DNA from: Streptomyces peucetius
Lineage (GTDB): Bacteria; Actinomycetota; Actinomycetes; Streptomycetales; Streptomycetaceae
NCBI RefSeq assembly: GCF_025854275.1
Contig: NZ_CP107567.1
Coordinates: 2,170,001 to 2,234,000, forward strand
DNA length: 64,000 nt
Direction: 5' to 3'
Part shown: positions 54,720 through 63,316 of the stretch, piece by piece
How positions within the stretch are numbered: position 1 is the stretch's first letter
Layout of the letters: each line of letters starts with the position of its first letter
Position numbers and translations under genes: made by a program
The notes under the pieces: model-generated
Database searches by the model: none
What the model saw: the letters and a program-made list of their open reading frames with translations, nothing else
Told to the model about the DNA's origin: nothing

Positions 54720-55799
54720 TCAGTGGGTGCCGCAGCAGTCCGGGGCCAAGCCCCTCGGCAGCCGCTCTCCCCCGAAGACCGCCACCGTCGCCTCCTCGCC
54801 GCCCAGCGCCGCCACCGCCAGCAGCAGTGAGCCCGCCGTCCAGGTCGTCAGTTCCTCGGGCCACACCGCCCGCTCGCCCTCGAAGACGTAGCCGGTCCAG
54901 TACAGCCCGCCGTCGGCGCGCAGGTGCTGGACGGACTGCAGGATCTCCAGGGCGCGGTCCGACTCGCCCGTCGCCCAGAGCGCGAGCGCCAGCTCGCAGC
55001 TCTCGCCGCCCGTGACCCACGGGTTGGGCAGCACGCACCGCACTCCCAGCCCCGGCACCACGAACTCGTCCCAGCGGGACTCGATACGCGCCTTGGCGTC
55101 CACGCCGGTCACCGCGCCGCCCAGGACCGGGTAGTACCAGTCCATGGAGTAGCGGTCCTTGTCGAGGAAGCGCTCCGGGTGGTGGCGGACGGCGTGCGCC
55201 AGTGCGCCCGCGGCGAGTTCCCAGTCCGGCTGGGGCTCCTCGCGTTCCTCCGCGACGGCCAGCGCGCAGCGCAAGGCGTGGTGGATGGAGGAACTCCCGG
55301 TCAGCAGCGCGTCGTTCACCGCCGTCCCGTCCGGCTCGCGCTTCCAGCCGATCTGCCCGCCGGGCTGCTGCAGCGCGAGGACGAACTCGATCGCCGCGTA
55401 CACCACGGGCCACATCCGGTCGAGGAAGATCTCGTCCCCGGTGGCGAGGTAGTGGTGCCACACGCCGACCGCGACGTAGGCGCAGAAGTTGGTCTCCCGG
55501 CCGTGGTCGGTCACGGCGTCCGCGTCGCCGTCGTGGTAGGCGGCGTACCAGGAGCCGTCTCCGTTCTGGTGCCGGGCCAGCCACTCGTAGGCCCGGGCCG
55601 CGGCGTCGTGTTCGCCGGCGGCGTCGAGGGCCATCGCGGCTTCCGTGTGGTCCCATGGGTCGAGGTGGTGACCCCGGAACCAGGGGATCGCGCCGTCGGC
55701 GCGCTGCGCGGCGAGGATCCCGGCGACGGTCTCCGCGGCCTGCTCGGCGCTCAGGACCCCGGGCAGGACAAGGTGCTCTGTACGTCCCGGCAACGTCAC
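54720..55799 (-). CDS. Prenyltransferase/terpene-cyclase-fold protein
   Basis: 359 residues of the alpha/alpha-barrel superfamily: PWDHTEAAMALDAAGE, LARHQNGDGSWYAAY, QQPGGQIGW, with QW-like repeats. No DxDD cyclase motif is visible, so the enzyme may be a non-cyclase member. It is the last gene of the GT4/methyltransferase operon, and its GTG overlaps the methyltransferase stop (GTGA). Role likely linked to glycosylation or a lipid-linked product, by context only. Confidence 0.8.
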   Translation of the reverse strand: MTLPGRTEHLVLPGVLSAEQAAETVAGILAAQRADGAIPWFRGHHLDPWDHTEAAMALDAAGEHDAAARAYEWLARHQNGDGSWYAAYHDGDADAVTDHGRETNFCAYVAVGVWHHYLATGDEIFLDRMWPVVYAAIEFVLALQQPGGQIGWKREPDGTAVNDALLTGSSSIHHALRCALAVAEEREEPQPDWELAAGALAHAVRHHPERFLDKDRYSMDWYYPVLGGAVTGVDAKARIESRWDEFVVPGLGVRCVLPNPWVTGGESCELALALWATGESDRALEILQSVQHLRADGGLYWTGYVFEGERAVWPEELTTWTAGSLLLAVAALGGEEATVAVFGGERLPRGLAPDCCGTH

Positions 55800-56539
55800 T
55801 TGGCTGCGTCCACGGCGTCGGAGGGCAGGTGCGGCTTGGTCGCGTACGCCACGAAGCTCTTGCCGATCAGCGGGTTGAGCGCCTGCTCGGCGACCCGGGT
55901 GGCCAACGGCTTCTTCATGATGTCCCAGACCAGGAGCTTGTGGTACGCCTTGACCGGCAGGGCCTTGTCGTTGTCGACCCCGAAGGCGCACTTGAGCCAC
56001 CAGTACGGCGAGTGCAGTGCGTGCGCGTGGTGAGTGCCGTAGGGCCGCAGGCCCGCCTGCTTCATCTTGGCGAGCAGTTCGTCGGCCCGGTAGATGCGGA
56101 TGTGGCCGCCCTCGACTTCGTGGTACGCGTCGCTGAGGGCCCAGCAGATCTTCTCGGGGCCGTAGCGCGGGACGGTGACGGCGATACGGCCGCCGGGCCG
56201 CAGCACGCGCACCATCTCGGCGAGCACACCCTTGTCGTCGGGGATGTGCTCCATCACCTCGGAGATGATGACGACGTCGAACGACTCGTCGGGGAAGGGC
56301 AGGTTGAGAGCGTCGCCCTCCATCGCGGTGGCCGTCGCGCCCGCCGGGGCCTCGCCGGCCTCCTTCATCGCGGCGAACCACTTGGCGACCTCGCGGATCT
56401 CCTCACCGTTCTGGTCCAGGGCCACGACCTGGGCGCCGCGCCGGTAGCACTCGAACGCGTGCCGGCCTGCGCCGCAGCCCAGATCGAGCACGCGGTCGCC
56501 CGGGGCGAGCGGGAAGCGGGAGAAGTCGACGGTCAGCAC
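55796..56539 (-). CDS. Class I SAM-dependent methyltransferase (UbiE/Coq5-like)
   Basis: 247 residues. SAM motif I VLDLGCGAGRHAFE (18-31), ALDQN acidic loop, DALNLPFPDESFD and RVLRPGGRIAV. Middle gene of a three-gene operon with a GT4 and a prenyltransferase-like protein, overlapping the latter by four bases. The acceptor is likely the same lipid or glycan the operon assembles. GTG start with AGGAAGG upstream. Confidence 0.88.
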   Translation of the reverse strand: MLTVDFSRFPLAPGDRVLDLGCGAGRHAFECYRRGAQVVALDQNGEEIREVAKWFAAMKEAGEAPAGATATAMEGDALNLPFPDESFDVVIISEVMEHIPDDKGVLAEMVRVLRPGGRIAVTVPRYGPEKICWALSDAYHEVEGGHIRIYRADELLAKMKQAGLRPYGTHHAHALHSPYWWLKCAFGVDNDKALPVKAYHKLLVWDIMKKPLATRVAEQALNPLIGKSFVAYATKPHLPSDAVDAAK

Positions 56540-56578
56540 GGGGGTCTGCCTTCCTGGGGGGCGGGGCGAAGAGGGGTT

Positions 56579-57904
56579 TCAGGAGGTACGTACCGAGGCG
56601 CGGGACGCCGCGATCGCCTCGCGGTAGCGCTCGGCGGTGCCGATGGCGGCCTGCTTCCAGGTGAAGCGCGCCAGCACCCGGGCACGGCCCGCGTCGCCGA
56701 GGCGGGCCCGCAGGCCGGCGTCGCCGAAGAGCCGGCGCAGTGCGGCGGCCAGCGCCTCCGCGTCGCCGGGCGGCACGGCCAGGCAGGTCTCGCCGTCGGG
56801 GCCCGCGACTTCGGGGATCGCGCCCCCGGTGGTGGCGACCAGCGGGGTGCCGGTGGCCATGGCCTCGGCGGCGGGCAGCGAGAAGCCTTCGTACAGCGAG
56901 GGCACGCAGGCGATCTGGGCGCTGCGCACGAGGTCGACGAGTTCGGCGTCGGTGATGCCCTTGACGAACTCGACCGCGTCCCGGAGTCCGTAGCGCTCGA
57001 TCAGCTGCGCCACCGGGCCGTCCTCGGCGCGCTTGCCGACGACGACGAGGTGGGCGTCCGGGTTCTCGGTGCGGAGCTTGGCGAGCGCTTCGACGAGGTG
57101 GACGAGGCCCTTGAGAGGGACGTCCGCGCTGGAGGTGGTGACGATCCGGCCGGGGACCTCGGCGACCGACGGGTCGGGCGAGAAGAGGTCGGTGTCGGCG
57201 CCGATGTGGACGACGTGGACCCGGTCGCGCCGTACGCCGAGGTGGTCGACGATCTCCTGCTGCGAGGAGCCGGAGACGGTGAGCACGGACGGCAGCCGGC
57301 GGGCGACGCGCTTCTGCATGCGGGTGAAGCCGTACCAGCGGCGTACGGACGCGCGGCGCTTCCAGTCGCCGGCGGCGTCGAGGTCGAGCTGCCGGTCGAC
57401 GGTGATGGGGTGGTGGATGGTGGTGACCAGCGGCGCGCCGATGTCGCCGAGGAGGCCGTAGCCGAGGGTCTGGTTGTCGTGGACGACGTCGAACTCGCCG
57501 CGCCGGGCCCGCAGGTGGCGACGCGCGCGCAGCGAGAACGTCAGCGGCTCGGGAAAGCCGCCGGTCCACATGGTGGCGACCTCGAGCGCGTCGACCCAGT
57601 CGCGGTACTCGTCGCGCTTCGGCGTGCGGAACGGGTCGGGGCTGCGGTACAGGTCGAGGCTGGCCAGTTCGGTCAGCGGCACGCCCTCGTCGAGGACCGG
57701 GTAGGGCTGGGCGCCGATCACCTCGACGTGGTGGCCGAGGCGGGCGAGTTCGCGTGACAGATGGCGTACGTAGACACCCTGGCCGCCGCAGAACGGGTTC
57801 CCTTTGTACGTCAGGAGAGCGATCCGCAGCGGAGCGTCACCACCGCCGCCGGACGTGCCGGACGTGCCCGCACGGGGGCCGGCCTCTATGGCCTCTGCGG
57901 TCAC
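56579..57904 (-). CDS. GT4-family glycosyltransferase
   Basis: 441 residues in a GT-B fold. N-terminal acceptor domain LRIALLTYKGNPFCGGQGVYV; C-terminal nucleotide-sugar domain with PSLYEGFSLPAAEAMATG, the EX7E motif of retaining GT4 enzymes. It transfers a sugar from a nucleotide-sugar to a cell-envelope lipid or small molecule. GTG 57904 is preferred over 57922 because AGAAGGGGG lies between them. First gene of the operon divergent from the KstR-like regulator. Confidence 0.9.
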   Translation of the reverse strand: MTAEAIEAGPRAGTSGTSGGGGDAPLRIALLTYKGNPFCGGQGVYVRHLSRELARLGHHVEVIGAQPYPVLDEGVPLTELASLDLYRSPDPFRTPKRDEYRDWVDALEVATMWTGGFPEPLTFSLRARRHLRARRGEFDVVHDNQTLGYGLLGDIGAPLVTTIHHPITVDRQLDLDAAGDWKRRASVRRWYGFTRMQKRVARRLPSVLTVSGSSQQEIVDHLGVRRDRVHVVHIGADTDLFSPDPSVAEVPGRIVTTSSADVPLKGLVHLVEALAKLRTENPDAHLVVVGKRAEDGPVAQLIERYGLRDAVEFVKGITDAELVDLVRSAQIACVPSLYEGFSLPAAEAMATGTPLVATTGGAIPEVAGPDGETCLAVPPGDAEALAAALRRLFGDAGLRARLGDAGRARVLARFTWKQAAIGTAERYREAIAASRASVRTS

Positions 57905-57957
57905 CCGGGGCCCCCTTCTCACTGCGTTTCGGCGGAGCGTAATCGGTCGCGCTAATC

Positions 57958-57971
57958 TAGAACAAGTTTCA
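57958..57971. promoter_or_regulatory. KstR-like operator between the GT4 operon and the regulator
   Basis: TAGAACAAGTTTCA matches TnnAACnnGTTnnA at all fixed positions. It lies in the gap between the GT4 start (57904, minus) and the KstR-like gene (58083, plus), so one bound dimer could repress both, including the regulator itself. Confidence 0.75.
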
Positions 57972-58082
57972 GACTTGATCGTTCAAGGAGCTTCGAATCT
58001 ACCGGGCGGTAGCGCAACTGTGACCGGCGGATCAGGTGATTCCCGCCACGGCGGGCACGTGAAGGAACGGACTACGGGACTG

Positions 58083-58787
58083 ATGACAGCGGAAGCCGGG
58101 CCGGCGATCCCCCCGACGCCGCCCCTCACGGAGCGGCAGGAGGCGCGCCGCCGGCGCATCCTCCACGCGAGCGCACGCCTCGCGAGCCGGGGCGGATTCG
58201 ACGCGGTACAGATGCGCGAGGTCGCCGAGTCGTCGAGCGTCGCGCTCGGGACGCTGTACCGCTACTTCCCCTCCAAGATCCATCTGCTGGTCGCCACCAT
58301 GCAGGACCAGCTCCAGCACATGCACGCGACGCTGCGCAAACGCCCGCCGGGCGGCGACAGCGCCGGGGAGCGGGTCGCGGAGACACTGATGCGGGCCTTC
58401 CGCGCATTGCAGCGCGAGCCGCATCTGGCGGACGCGATGGTGCGGGCGCTGACGTTCGCGGACCGCAGCGTGAGCCCGGAGGTGGACACGGTCTCACGGC
58501 AGACGACGGCGATCATCCTGGACGCGATGGGCATCGAGCGCCCGACGCCGGAACAGCTGTCGGCGGTCCGAGTGATCGAGCACACCTGGCACTCGGCGCT
58601 GATCACCTGGCTGTCGGGGCGGGCGTCGATCGCACAGGTGAAGATCGACATCGAGACGGTCTGCCGCCTGATCGACCTGACGGCCGCGGACGCCACGGAC
58701 GCTGCCCCGACCCCGGAGCCGGGCGCCGCGGACGCCGCGCCGCGTCCGGCCGCGCGCGGGAAGGGACGCGGCCGGACGCGGGCGTGA
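58083..58787 (+). CDS. TetR-family regulator, KstR-like
   Basis: 234 residues. After a variable tail, residues 20-66 carry the helix-turn-helix with FDAVQMREVAESSSVALGTL and YRYFPSKIHLLVA, very close to my memory of M. tuberculosis KstR (EAVQMRAVADRADVAVGTL). KstR represses steroid and lipid catabolic genes and is released by a CoA-thioester ligand. Its C-terminal domain keeps ADAMVRALTFADRS and VIEHTWHSALITWLSGR. Start ATG 58083; GTG 58059 is also possible. A site for it lies 112 bp upstream. The last 40 residues are Pro/Ala/Arg-rich and probably disordered. Confidence 0.85.
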   Translation: MTAEAGPAIPPTPPLTERQEARRRRILHASARLASRGGFDAVQMREVAESSSVALGTLYRYFPSKIHLLVATMQDQLQHMHATLRKRPPGGDSAGERVAETLMRAFRALQREPHLADAMVRALTFADRSVSPEVDTVSRQTTAIILDAMGIERPTPEQLSAVRVIEHTWHSALITWLSGRASIAQVKIDIETVCRLIDLTAADATDAAPTPEPGAADAAPRPAARGKGRGRTRA

Positions 58788-58860
58788 CACCTGCGCGATC
58801 GACCAAGACGCCTCGCACGTGACCTGTCGACGGCGTTCGCAACGGCTCGTCCCCGGCCGG

Positions 58861-58945
58861 CCCTTCGGCCGGTCCAGGCTGGTCCTTCGGCCGGTCCAGG
58901 CTGATCCGCGGCTGGTCCAGGCTGATCCGCGGCTGGTCCTCCGAG
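58861..58945. repeat. Four imperfect 21-22 bp tandem units
   Basis: Units of the form CCTTCGGCCGGTCCAGGCTG / TCCGCGGCTGGTCCAGGCTG are repeated four times between the regulator and ferredoxin genes. The array is at the 3' ends of two convergent genes, and could be transcribed as a hairpin series (CCGCGG and GGCCGG are palindromic). No function is known. Confidence 0.6.
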
Positions 58946-58958
58946 GGAGGAAACCGCA

Positions 58959-59192
58959 CTAGTCCTCCGGGGGAAAGACCGTCTCGCCGCTGTCCGCCAG
59001 CCTCAGCGTGATCGCCTCGACCGGGCAGTTCTCCGCCGCCGCGAGCAGCTTCTCGTTCGCGTCGGCCGTCGTGGCCCGCGCGTGCGACTGGCGGGCGGAG
59101 TCGAGGTCGAAGCCGTCGGGGGCGTGGCCCACGCACATGCCGGAGCCGATGCAGATGCTGCGGTCGACCTCGATGTGCCAGCGGTCTCCCAT
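58959..59192 (-). CDS. 3Fe-4S-type ferredoxin
   Basis: 77 residues: C14 and C20 with no central Cys between them (CIGSGMC), and C56 in ENCPVEAI. Three-Cys ligation fits a [3Fe-4S] ferredoxin of the type that passes electrons to P450s. ATG 59192 overlaps the ALDH stop (ATGA). No P450 is adjacent; partners may include the ALDH-linked route or a P450 elsewhere. Confidence 0.9.
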   Translation of the reverse strand: MGDRWHIEVDRSICIGSGMCVGHAPDGFDLDSARQSHARATTADANEKLLAAAENCPVEAITLRLADSGETVFPPED

Positions 59193-60652
59193 CAGTTGCT
59201 CCCGTGGCCGGCGGGCAGGTGGATCATCTTGTGCTCGAAGTACTCGCCGTAGCCCTCGGGGCCGAACTCCCGGCCCATGCCGCTGTTCTTGTAGCCGCCG
59301 AAGGGGCCGAGCATGTCGAGGCTGAAGGTGTTCACGTTGTAGGTGCCGGTCCGCACGCGGCGGGCGAAGTCGATGCCGTGCTCGACGTCGGCGGTCCAGA
59401 CGCTTCCGCTGAGGCCGTAGTCGGAATCGTTCGCGATCGCGGCGGCCTCGGCCTCGTCGCCGTACGGCAGCAGGCAGACGACCGGGCCGAAGATCTCCTC
59501 ACGGGCGATCCGCATCACGTTGTCGACACCGCCGAAGAGGGTCGGTTCGACGTACCAGCCGTGCTCCTGGGCGGCCGGGCGGCCTCCGCCGCACAGGACC
59601 TTGGCGCCCTCCTCCTGGCCGATGCGGATGTAGTCGAGCGAGCGCCGCTGCTGGCGCTCCGCGACGAGGGGACCGACCTGGGTGGCCGCGTCGAGCGGAT
59701 CGCCGACGACGAGCGCGGAGGCCGCGGCGGCGAGGGCCTCGGCGACCTCCTCGTAGCGACCGCGCGGCGCGAGGACCCGCGTCTGAGCCACGCACGCCTG
59801 GCCGTTGTTCATCCAGGCGGCGGGAACGATCCCGGCGACGGCGGTCTCCAGGTCGGCGTCCGGGAGGATCACGGCCGCCGACTTGCCGCCCAGTTCCAGC
59901 GTCACGCGGGTGAGATGGCGGGACGCGACCTCCATGACCCGGCGGCCCGCCGCGACCGAGCCGGTGAAGGAGACCTTGTCGACGCCGGGGTGCCCGACCA
60001 GGTATTCGCTGACCTCCCGGCCCGCGGGCAGGATCGACAGCACCCCCTCCGGCAGCCCCGCCTCGCGCGCCATCTCGCCGAGGAGGTACGCGTCGAGGGG
60101 CGTCTCCGGCGACGGTTTGAGGATCACCGCGCAGCCCGCGAGCAGCGCGGGTCCGAGCTTGGCGGCGGCGGTGAACTGGGGGACGTTCCACGGCACGACG
60201 GCCGCGACGACACCCACCGGCTCGCGCCGCACGAGGATCGGGCCGAGGACGCCGTCGCGCCGCTCCTCGTACGTGAAGTCACGGGCGACGGCGATGGCCG
60301 AGTCCCACACCATCATCGCGCCGAGCGCCTGCGCGAGGACGCTCCACGAGTACGGGGAGCCGTTCTGCGCGCTGATGGTGCGGGCGATCTCCTCGTGCCG
60401 GACGGCGATCGCGTCCTTGATCCGGGTGACGACCGCGATCCGTTCGTCGAGCGTCATACGCGGCCAGGGGCCTTCGTCGAAGGCCCGGCGCGCGGCGGCC
60501 ACGGCGCGGTCGACGTCCGCCGGTGAGGCGTGCGGGACCCGGCCGACGACCTGCTCGCTGTGCGGGGAGATCACCTCGATCACGTCCGTGCCCAGCGGAG
60601 CTGTCAACTCGCCCCCGATGAACAGTTCTCCGTGTTCCACGAGCTCGGTCAT
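59192..60652 (-). CDS. Aldehyde dehydrogenase
   Basis: 486 residues; NAD(P)-dependent oxidation of an aldehyde to the acid. Catalytic C287 (NNGQACVAQ), general base E254 (TLELGGKSA), and the dinucleotide motif FTGSVAAGRR (229-238) are present, with PWNVPQF and EEIFGPVV. ATG 60652 with GGGAGG. Co-translated with the ferredoxin and divergent from the MBL hydrolase. Substrate unknown, perhaps a steroid- or terpene-derived aldehyde. Confidence 0.92.
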   Translation of the reverse strand: MTELVEHGELFIGGELTAPLGTDVIEVISPHSEQVVGRVPHASPADVDRAVAAARRAFDEGPWPRMTLDERIAVVTRIKDAIAVRHEEIARTISAQNGSPYSWSVLAQALGAMMVWDSAIAVARDFTYEERRDGVLGPILVRREPVGVVAAVVPWNVPQFTAAAKLGPALLAGCAVILKPSPETPLDAYLLGEMAREAGLPEGVLSILPAGREVSEYLVGHPGVDKVSFTGSVAAGRRVMEVASRHLTRVTLELGGKSAAVILPDADLETAVAGIVPAAWMNNGQACVAQTRVLAPRGRYEEVAEALAAAASALVVGDPLDAATQVGPLVAERQQRRSLDYIRIGQEEGAKVLCGGGRPAAQEHGWYVEPTLFGGVDNVMRIAREEIFGPVVCLLPYGDEAEAAAIANDSDYGLSGSVWTADVEHGIDFARRVRTGTYNVNTFSLDMLGPFGGYKNSGMGREFGPEGYGEYFEHKMIHLPAGHGSN

Positions 60653-60694
60653 GACTGCTGCCTCCCGCCGGGGCGTACTGTCTGACACAGTTTC

Positions 60695-60713
60695 AGAACT
60701 GATACCAGTTCTA
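60695..60713. promoter_or_regulatory. KstR-like operator variant in the ALDH/MBL divergent promoter
   Basis: TGATACCAGTTCTA (60700-60713) fits TnnAACnnGTTnnA with one mismatch (TAC for AAC). It is embedded in AGAACTGATACCAGTTCT (60695-60712), an inverted repeat with 6-bp arms. It lies in the 74-bp gap between the divergent aldehyde dehydrogenase and MBL genes. Confidence 0.5.
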
Positions 60714-60726
60714 GTTATAGGGGGCA

Positions 60727-61797
60727 ATGGGCATGACGCCGACGACAGACGAGGCCTCGGTCCCGCTCGCCCACGACCACGGCGGCGGTGTCCACTCCCT
60801 GCGCGTCCCGATCCCGGACAACCCGCTCGGCCACACCCTGGTCCATCTGCTCGACACCGACCGCGGGCCGGTCCTCGTCGACACCGGCTGGGACGACCCC
60901 ACCGCCTGGGAGGCGCTCACCGCGGGCCTGGCCGCCTGCGGCACCTCGCCCGCCGAGATCCACGGCGTCGTCGTCACCCACCACCATCCGGACCACCACG
61001 GCCTGTCCGGCCGGGTCCGCGAGGCGTCCGGCGCGTGGATCGCGATGCACGCCGCCGACGCCGGCGTCGTACGCCGCACCCGCGACGCAGAACCGGGCCT
61101 GTGGCTCGACTACCTCGCCGGCAAACTCCAGCGCGCCGGGGCACCCGAGGCACACATCGCCCCGCTGTGCGCCGCACGCGCCGCGGGCAGCACCGGCGGA
61201 CTGCCCGGACTGCGCCCCGCCCTCCCCGACCGGGACATCGTCCCCGGCGAACTGCTCGACCTGGCGGGCCGCCTGCTGCGCGCCGTGTGGACACCCGGCC
61301 ACACCCCCGGCCACGTCTGCCTCCATCTGGAAGAGACCCACCCGGCGGGCCGCCCCGGCAACGGCCGCCTCTTCTCCGGCGACCACCTGCTGCCCGGCAT
61401 CACCCCGCACATCGGCCTCTACGAGGACCCCGACGACGCCACCGTCACCGACCCCCTCGGCGACTACCTCGACTCCCTGGAACGCGTCGGCCGTCTCGCC
61501 CCCGCCGAGGTGCTCCCCGCCCACCAGCACGCCTTCACCGGCGCCGCCGGCCGGGTACGGGAACTGCTCGCCCACCACGAGCAGCGCCTCACCGGACTGC
61601 TGGCGCTGCTGGCCGAGCCGCTCACCCCGTGGCAGGTGGCGGAGCGCATGGAGTGGAACAGGCCCTGGGAGCAGATTCCGTACGGCTCGCGCAACATCGC
61701 GGTCTCGGAGGCGGAGTCGCATCTGCGGCGGCTGGTGAAGCTGGGCCGGGCGGAGCCCGCGGCCGGCGGGGAGCCCACCCGGTACGTCGCCGTGTGA
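60727..61797 (+). CDS. MBL-fold metallo-hydrolase
   Basis: 356 residues. The zinc motif HHHPDHHG (85-92) is followed by further ligands in HTPGHVCLHL (about 198-207) and GDHLLPG. Most such enzymes cleave thioesters, lactones or small phosphoesters. A C-terminal helix-rich part (about 285-356) resembles a winged-helix extension. ATG 60727 or 60733. Divergent from ALDH, so possibly in the same pathway. Confidence 0.88.
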   Translation: MGMTPTTDEASVPLAHDHGGGVHSLRVPIPDNPLGHTLVHLLDTDRGPVLVDTGWDDPTAWEALTAGLAACGTSPAEIHGVVVTHHHPDHHGLSGRVREASGAWIAMHAADAGVVRRTRDAEPGLWLDYLAGKLQRAGAPEAHIAPLCAARAAGSTGGLPGLRPALPDRDIVPGELLDLAGRLLRAVWTPGHTPGHVCLHLEETHPAGRPGNGRLFSGDHLLPGITPHIGLYEDPDDATVTDPLGDYLDSLERVGRLAPAEVLPAHQHAFTGAAGRVRELLAHHEQRLTGLLALLAEPLTPWQVAERMEWNRPWEQIPYGSRNIAVSEAESHLRRLVKLGRAEPAAGGEPTRYVAV

Positions 61798-61837
61798 CCA
61801 GCGCCCCACGTTCACGTCTGCGACCGGCCGGTAGAGT

Positions 61838-61956
61838 GGCGCCGTCGTCATCATTACCCGTACGGGGGGAAGCCGGTGCGAATCCGGCACTGATCCCGCA
61901 ACCGTGAGCCGCCCGTCGAGGGCGGTGAGTCGGAATGCCCCGTACGCGGTCGTGAC
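61838..61956 (+). promoter_or_regulatory. Cobalamin riboswitch
   Basis: The B12-box block GAAGCCGGTGCGAATCCGGC followed by ACTGATCCCGCAACCGTGA (61869-61907) is diagnostic. The 3' conserved GAGTCGGAATGCC follows at about 61927-61939. Downstream a perfect 9-bp hairpin, GTCACCGGC (61965-61973) with GCCGGTGAC (61979-61987), could be the expression platform. It controls the prenyltransferase-fold protein at 62084, probably turning it off when adenosyl- or other cobalamin is plentiful. Confidence 0.93.
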
Positions 61957-62083
61957 CGGCTCGTGTCACCGGCAGCCCGCCGGTGACCGGCACCGTCGAG
62001 GCATACGGAGCCGGAGCCCAGGTGCCAGAGCGTGCCCGTGCCCGGTTCCCGCCGGGAGTACCGCAGGAGAGGCACCGCCCGCC

Positions 62084-63316
62084 ATGACCACCGTTCGCCG
62101 CTGCGCAGCCGCGCTCGTCGCCTCGGCCGTGCTCGGCCTCACCGCCGCACCCGCCGCCCTCGCGGCCCCCTCCCCGTCGCCGTCCGCCGACCTGCCCACC
62201 GGTCTGTACGGCACCGGTGACCCGACGTACGACGGCGTCTGGCGGCAGTCCCTCGCGCTGCTCGCCCAGGACACGGCCGATGTGCGGCCCGCGAAGTCGG
62301 CCGTCGGCTTCCTGACGGGGCAGCAGTGCGCGAGCGGAGGCTTCCCGTCGTACCGCGCCGACACGGCGAAGGACTGCGACGCCGAGCTGCCGCTGGACAC
62401 CAACGCCAGTGCCGCCGCCGTGCAGGCGCTCGCCGCGCTCGGCGGGCAGGACGCCGTCGTGAAGAAGACCGTCGACTGGCTGAAGTCCGTCCAGAACAAG
62501 GACGGCGGCTGGGGCTACAACCCCGGCGGCGCGAGCGACGCGAACTCCACGTCCGTCGTCATCGGCGCGCTCGCCGCGGCCGGCGGGCGCCCCGCCGACG
62601 CGAAGTCCGAGGCGGGCAGGACCCCGTACGACGCACTGTTGACGTTCGCGAAGCCGTGCGGCGGCAAGGACGGCGGCGCGTTCGTCTACCAGGTCGGGAC
62701 TCCCGGCATCGTCGCCGACTCCACGGCCGCCGCCGTGCTCGCCGCCCACGGCAAGGGACTGGCGGCGACCGGCGACGATGCCACGGACGCCAAGGGAACG
62801 GCCTGCGAGAAGACCACGAGCCTCGAGGGCGCGGCCCACAACGGCGCCGCCCACCTGGCGAACGGCCTGGCGAAGACCGGCCACTTCGACACCCCGCCGA
62901 TGCCCGGCGCCGACGACACCTCTCCCAAGCCCGACTTCGGCAACACCGCCGACGCCGTCGTGGCACTGTCCGTGCAGGGCCTCACCGAGCAGGCAAAGAA
63001 GCCGCTGGAGTGGCTGCGGAAGAACTCGGCCGCCTGGGCGAAGGAGAACGGCCCCGCCGCCTACGCCCAGCTGATCTTCGCCGCGCGGGCCGCCGGCGCC
63101 GACCCGAAGGACTTCGGCGGCACGGACCTGGTCACGGCGCTGTCCGCGACCGGCCCGGCGCCGCAGGCGGCGGCGACCGCGTCCCGGGCCGCGGAGGACG
63201 AGAAGAAGGCGGACGACTCGTCCTCCTTCAGCACCTGGTGGATCGTGGCCGTGTTCTTCGTCGCCGCCATGGGCGCGGGCTTCCTGCTCAGCGGCCGCAG
63301 GAAGAACCAGAGCTGA
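62084..63316 (+). CDS. Secreted, membrane-anchored prenyltransferase-fold protein under B12 control
   Basis: 410 residues: Sec signal peptide (about 1-27), alpha/alpha-barrel repeats with QCASGGFPSYRADTAKDCDAE and WLKSVQNKDGGWGYNPGG (split here), then a C-terminal anchor (about 383-402) with a basic GRRKNQS end. No cyclase DxDD motif. This fold is shared by animal transcobalamin and intrinsic factor, and the riboswitch points to cobalamin. A surface cobalamin-binding protein is inferred. The TGA overlaps the next ATG. Confidence 0.85.
   Translation: MTTVRRCAAALVASAVLGLTAAPAALAAPSPSPSADLPTGLYGTGDPTYDGVWRQSLALLAQDTADVRPAKSAVGFLTGQQCASGGFPSYRADTAKDCDAELPLDTNASAAAVQALAALGGQDAVVKKTVDWLKSVQNKDGGWGYNPGGASDANSTSVVIGALAAAGGRPADAKSEAGRTPYDALLTFAKPCGGKDGGAFVYQVGTPGIVADSTAAAVLAAHGKGLAATGDDATDAKGTACEKTTSLEGAAHNGAAHLANGLAKTGHFDTPPMPGADDTSPKPDFGNTADAVVALSVQGLTEQAKKPLEWLRKNSAAWAKENGPAAYAQLIFAARAAGADPKDFGGTDLVTALSATGPAPQAAATASRAAEDEKKADDSSSFSTWWIVAVFFVAAMGAGFLLSGRRKNQS

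Noticed and set aside
55202..57757. An 851-codon plus-strand frame opposite the GT4 operon
   Set aside because: Antisense shadow of three clear genes; no domain signal.
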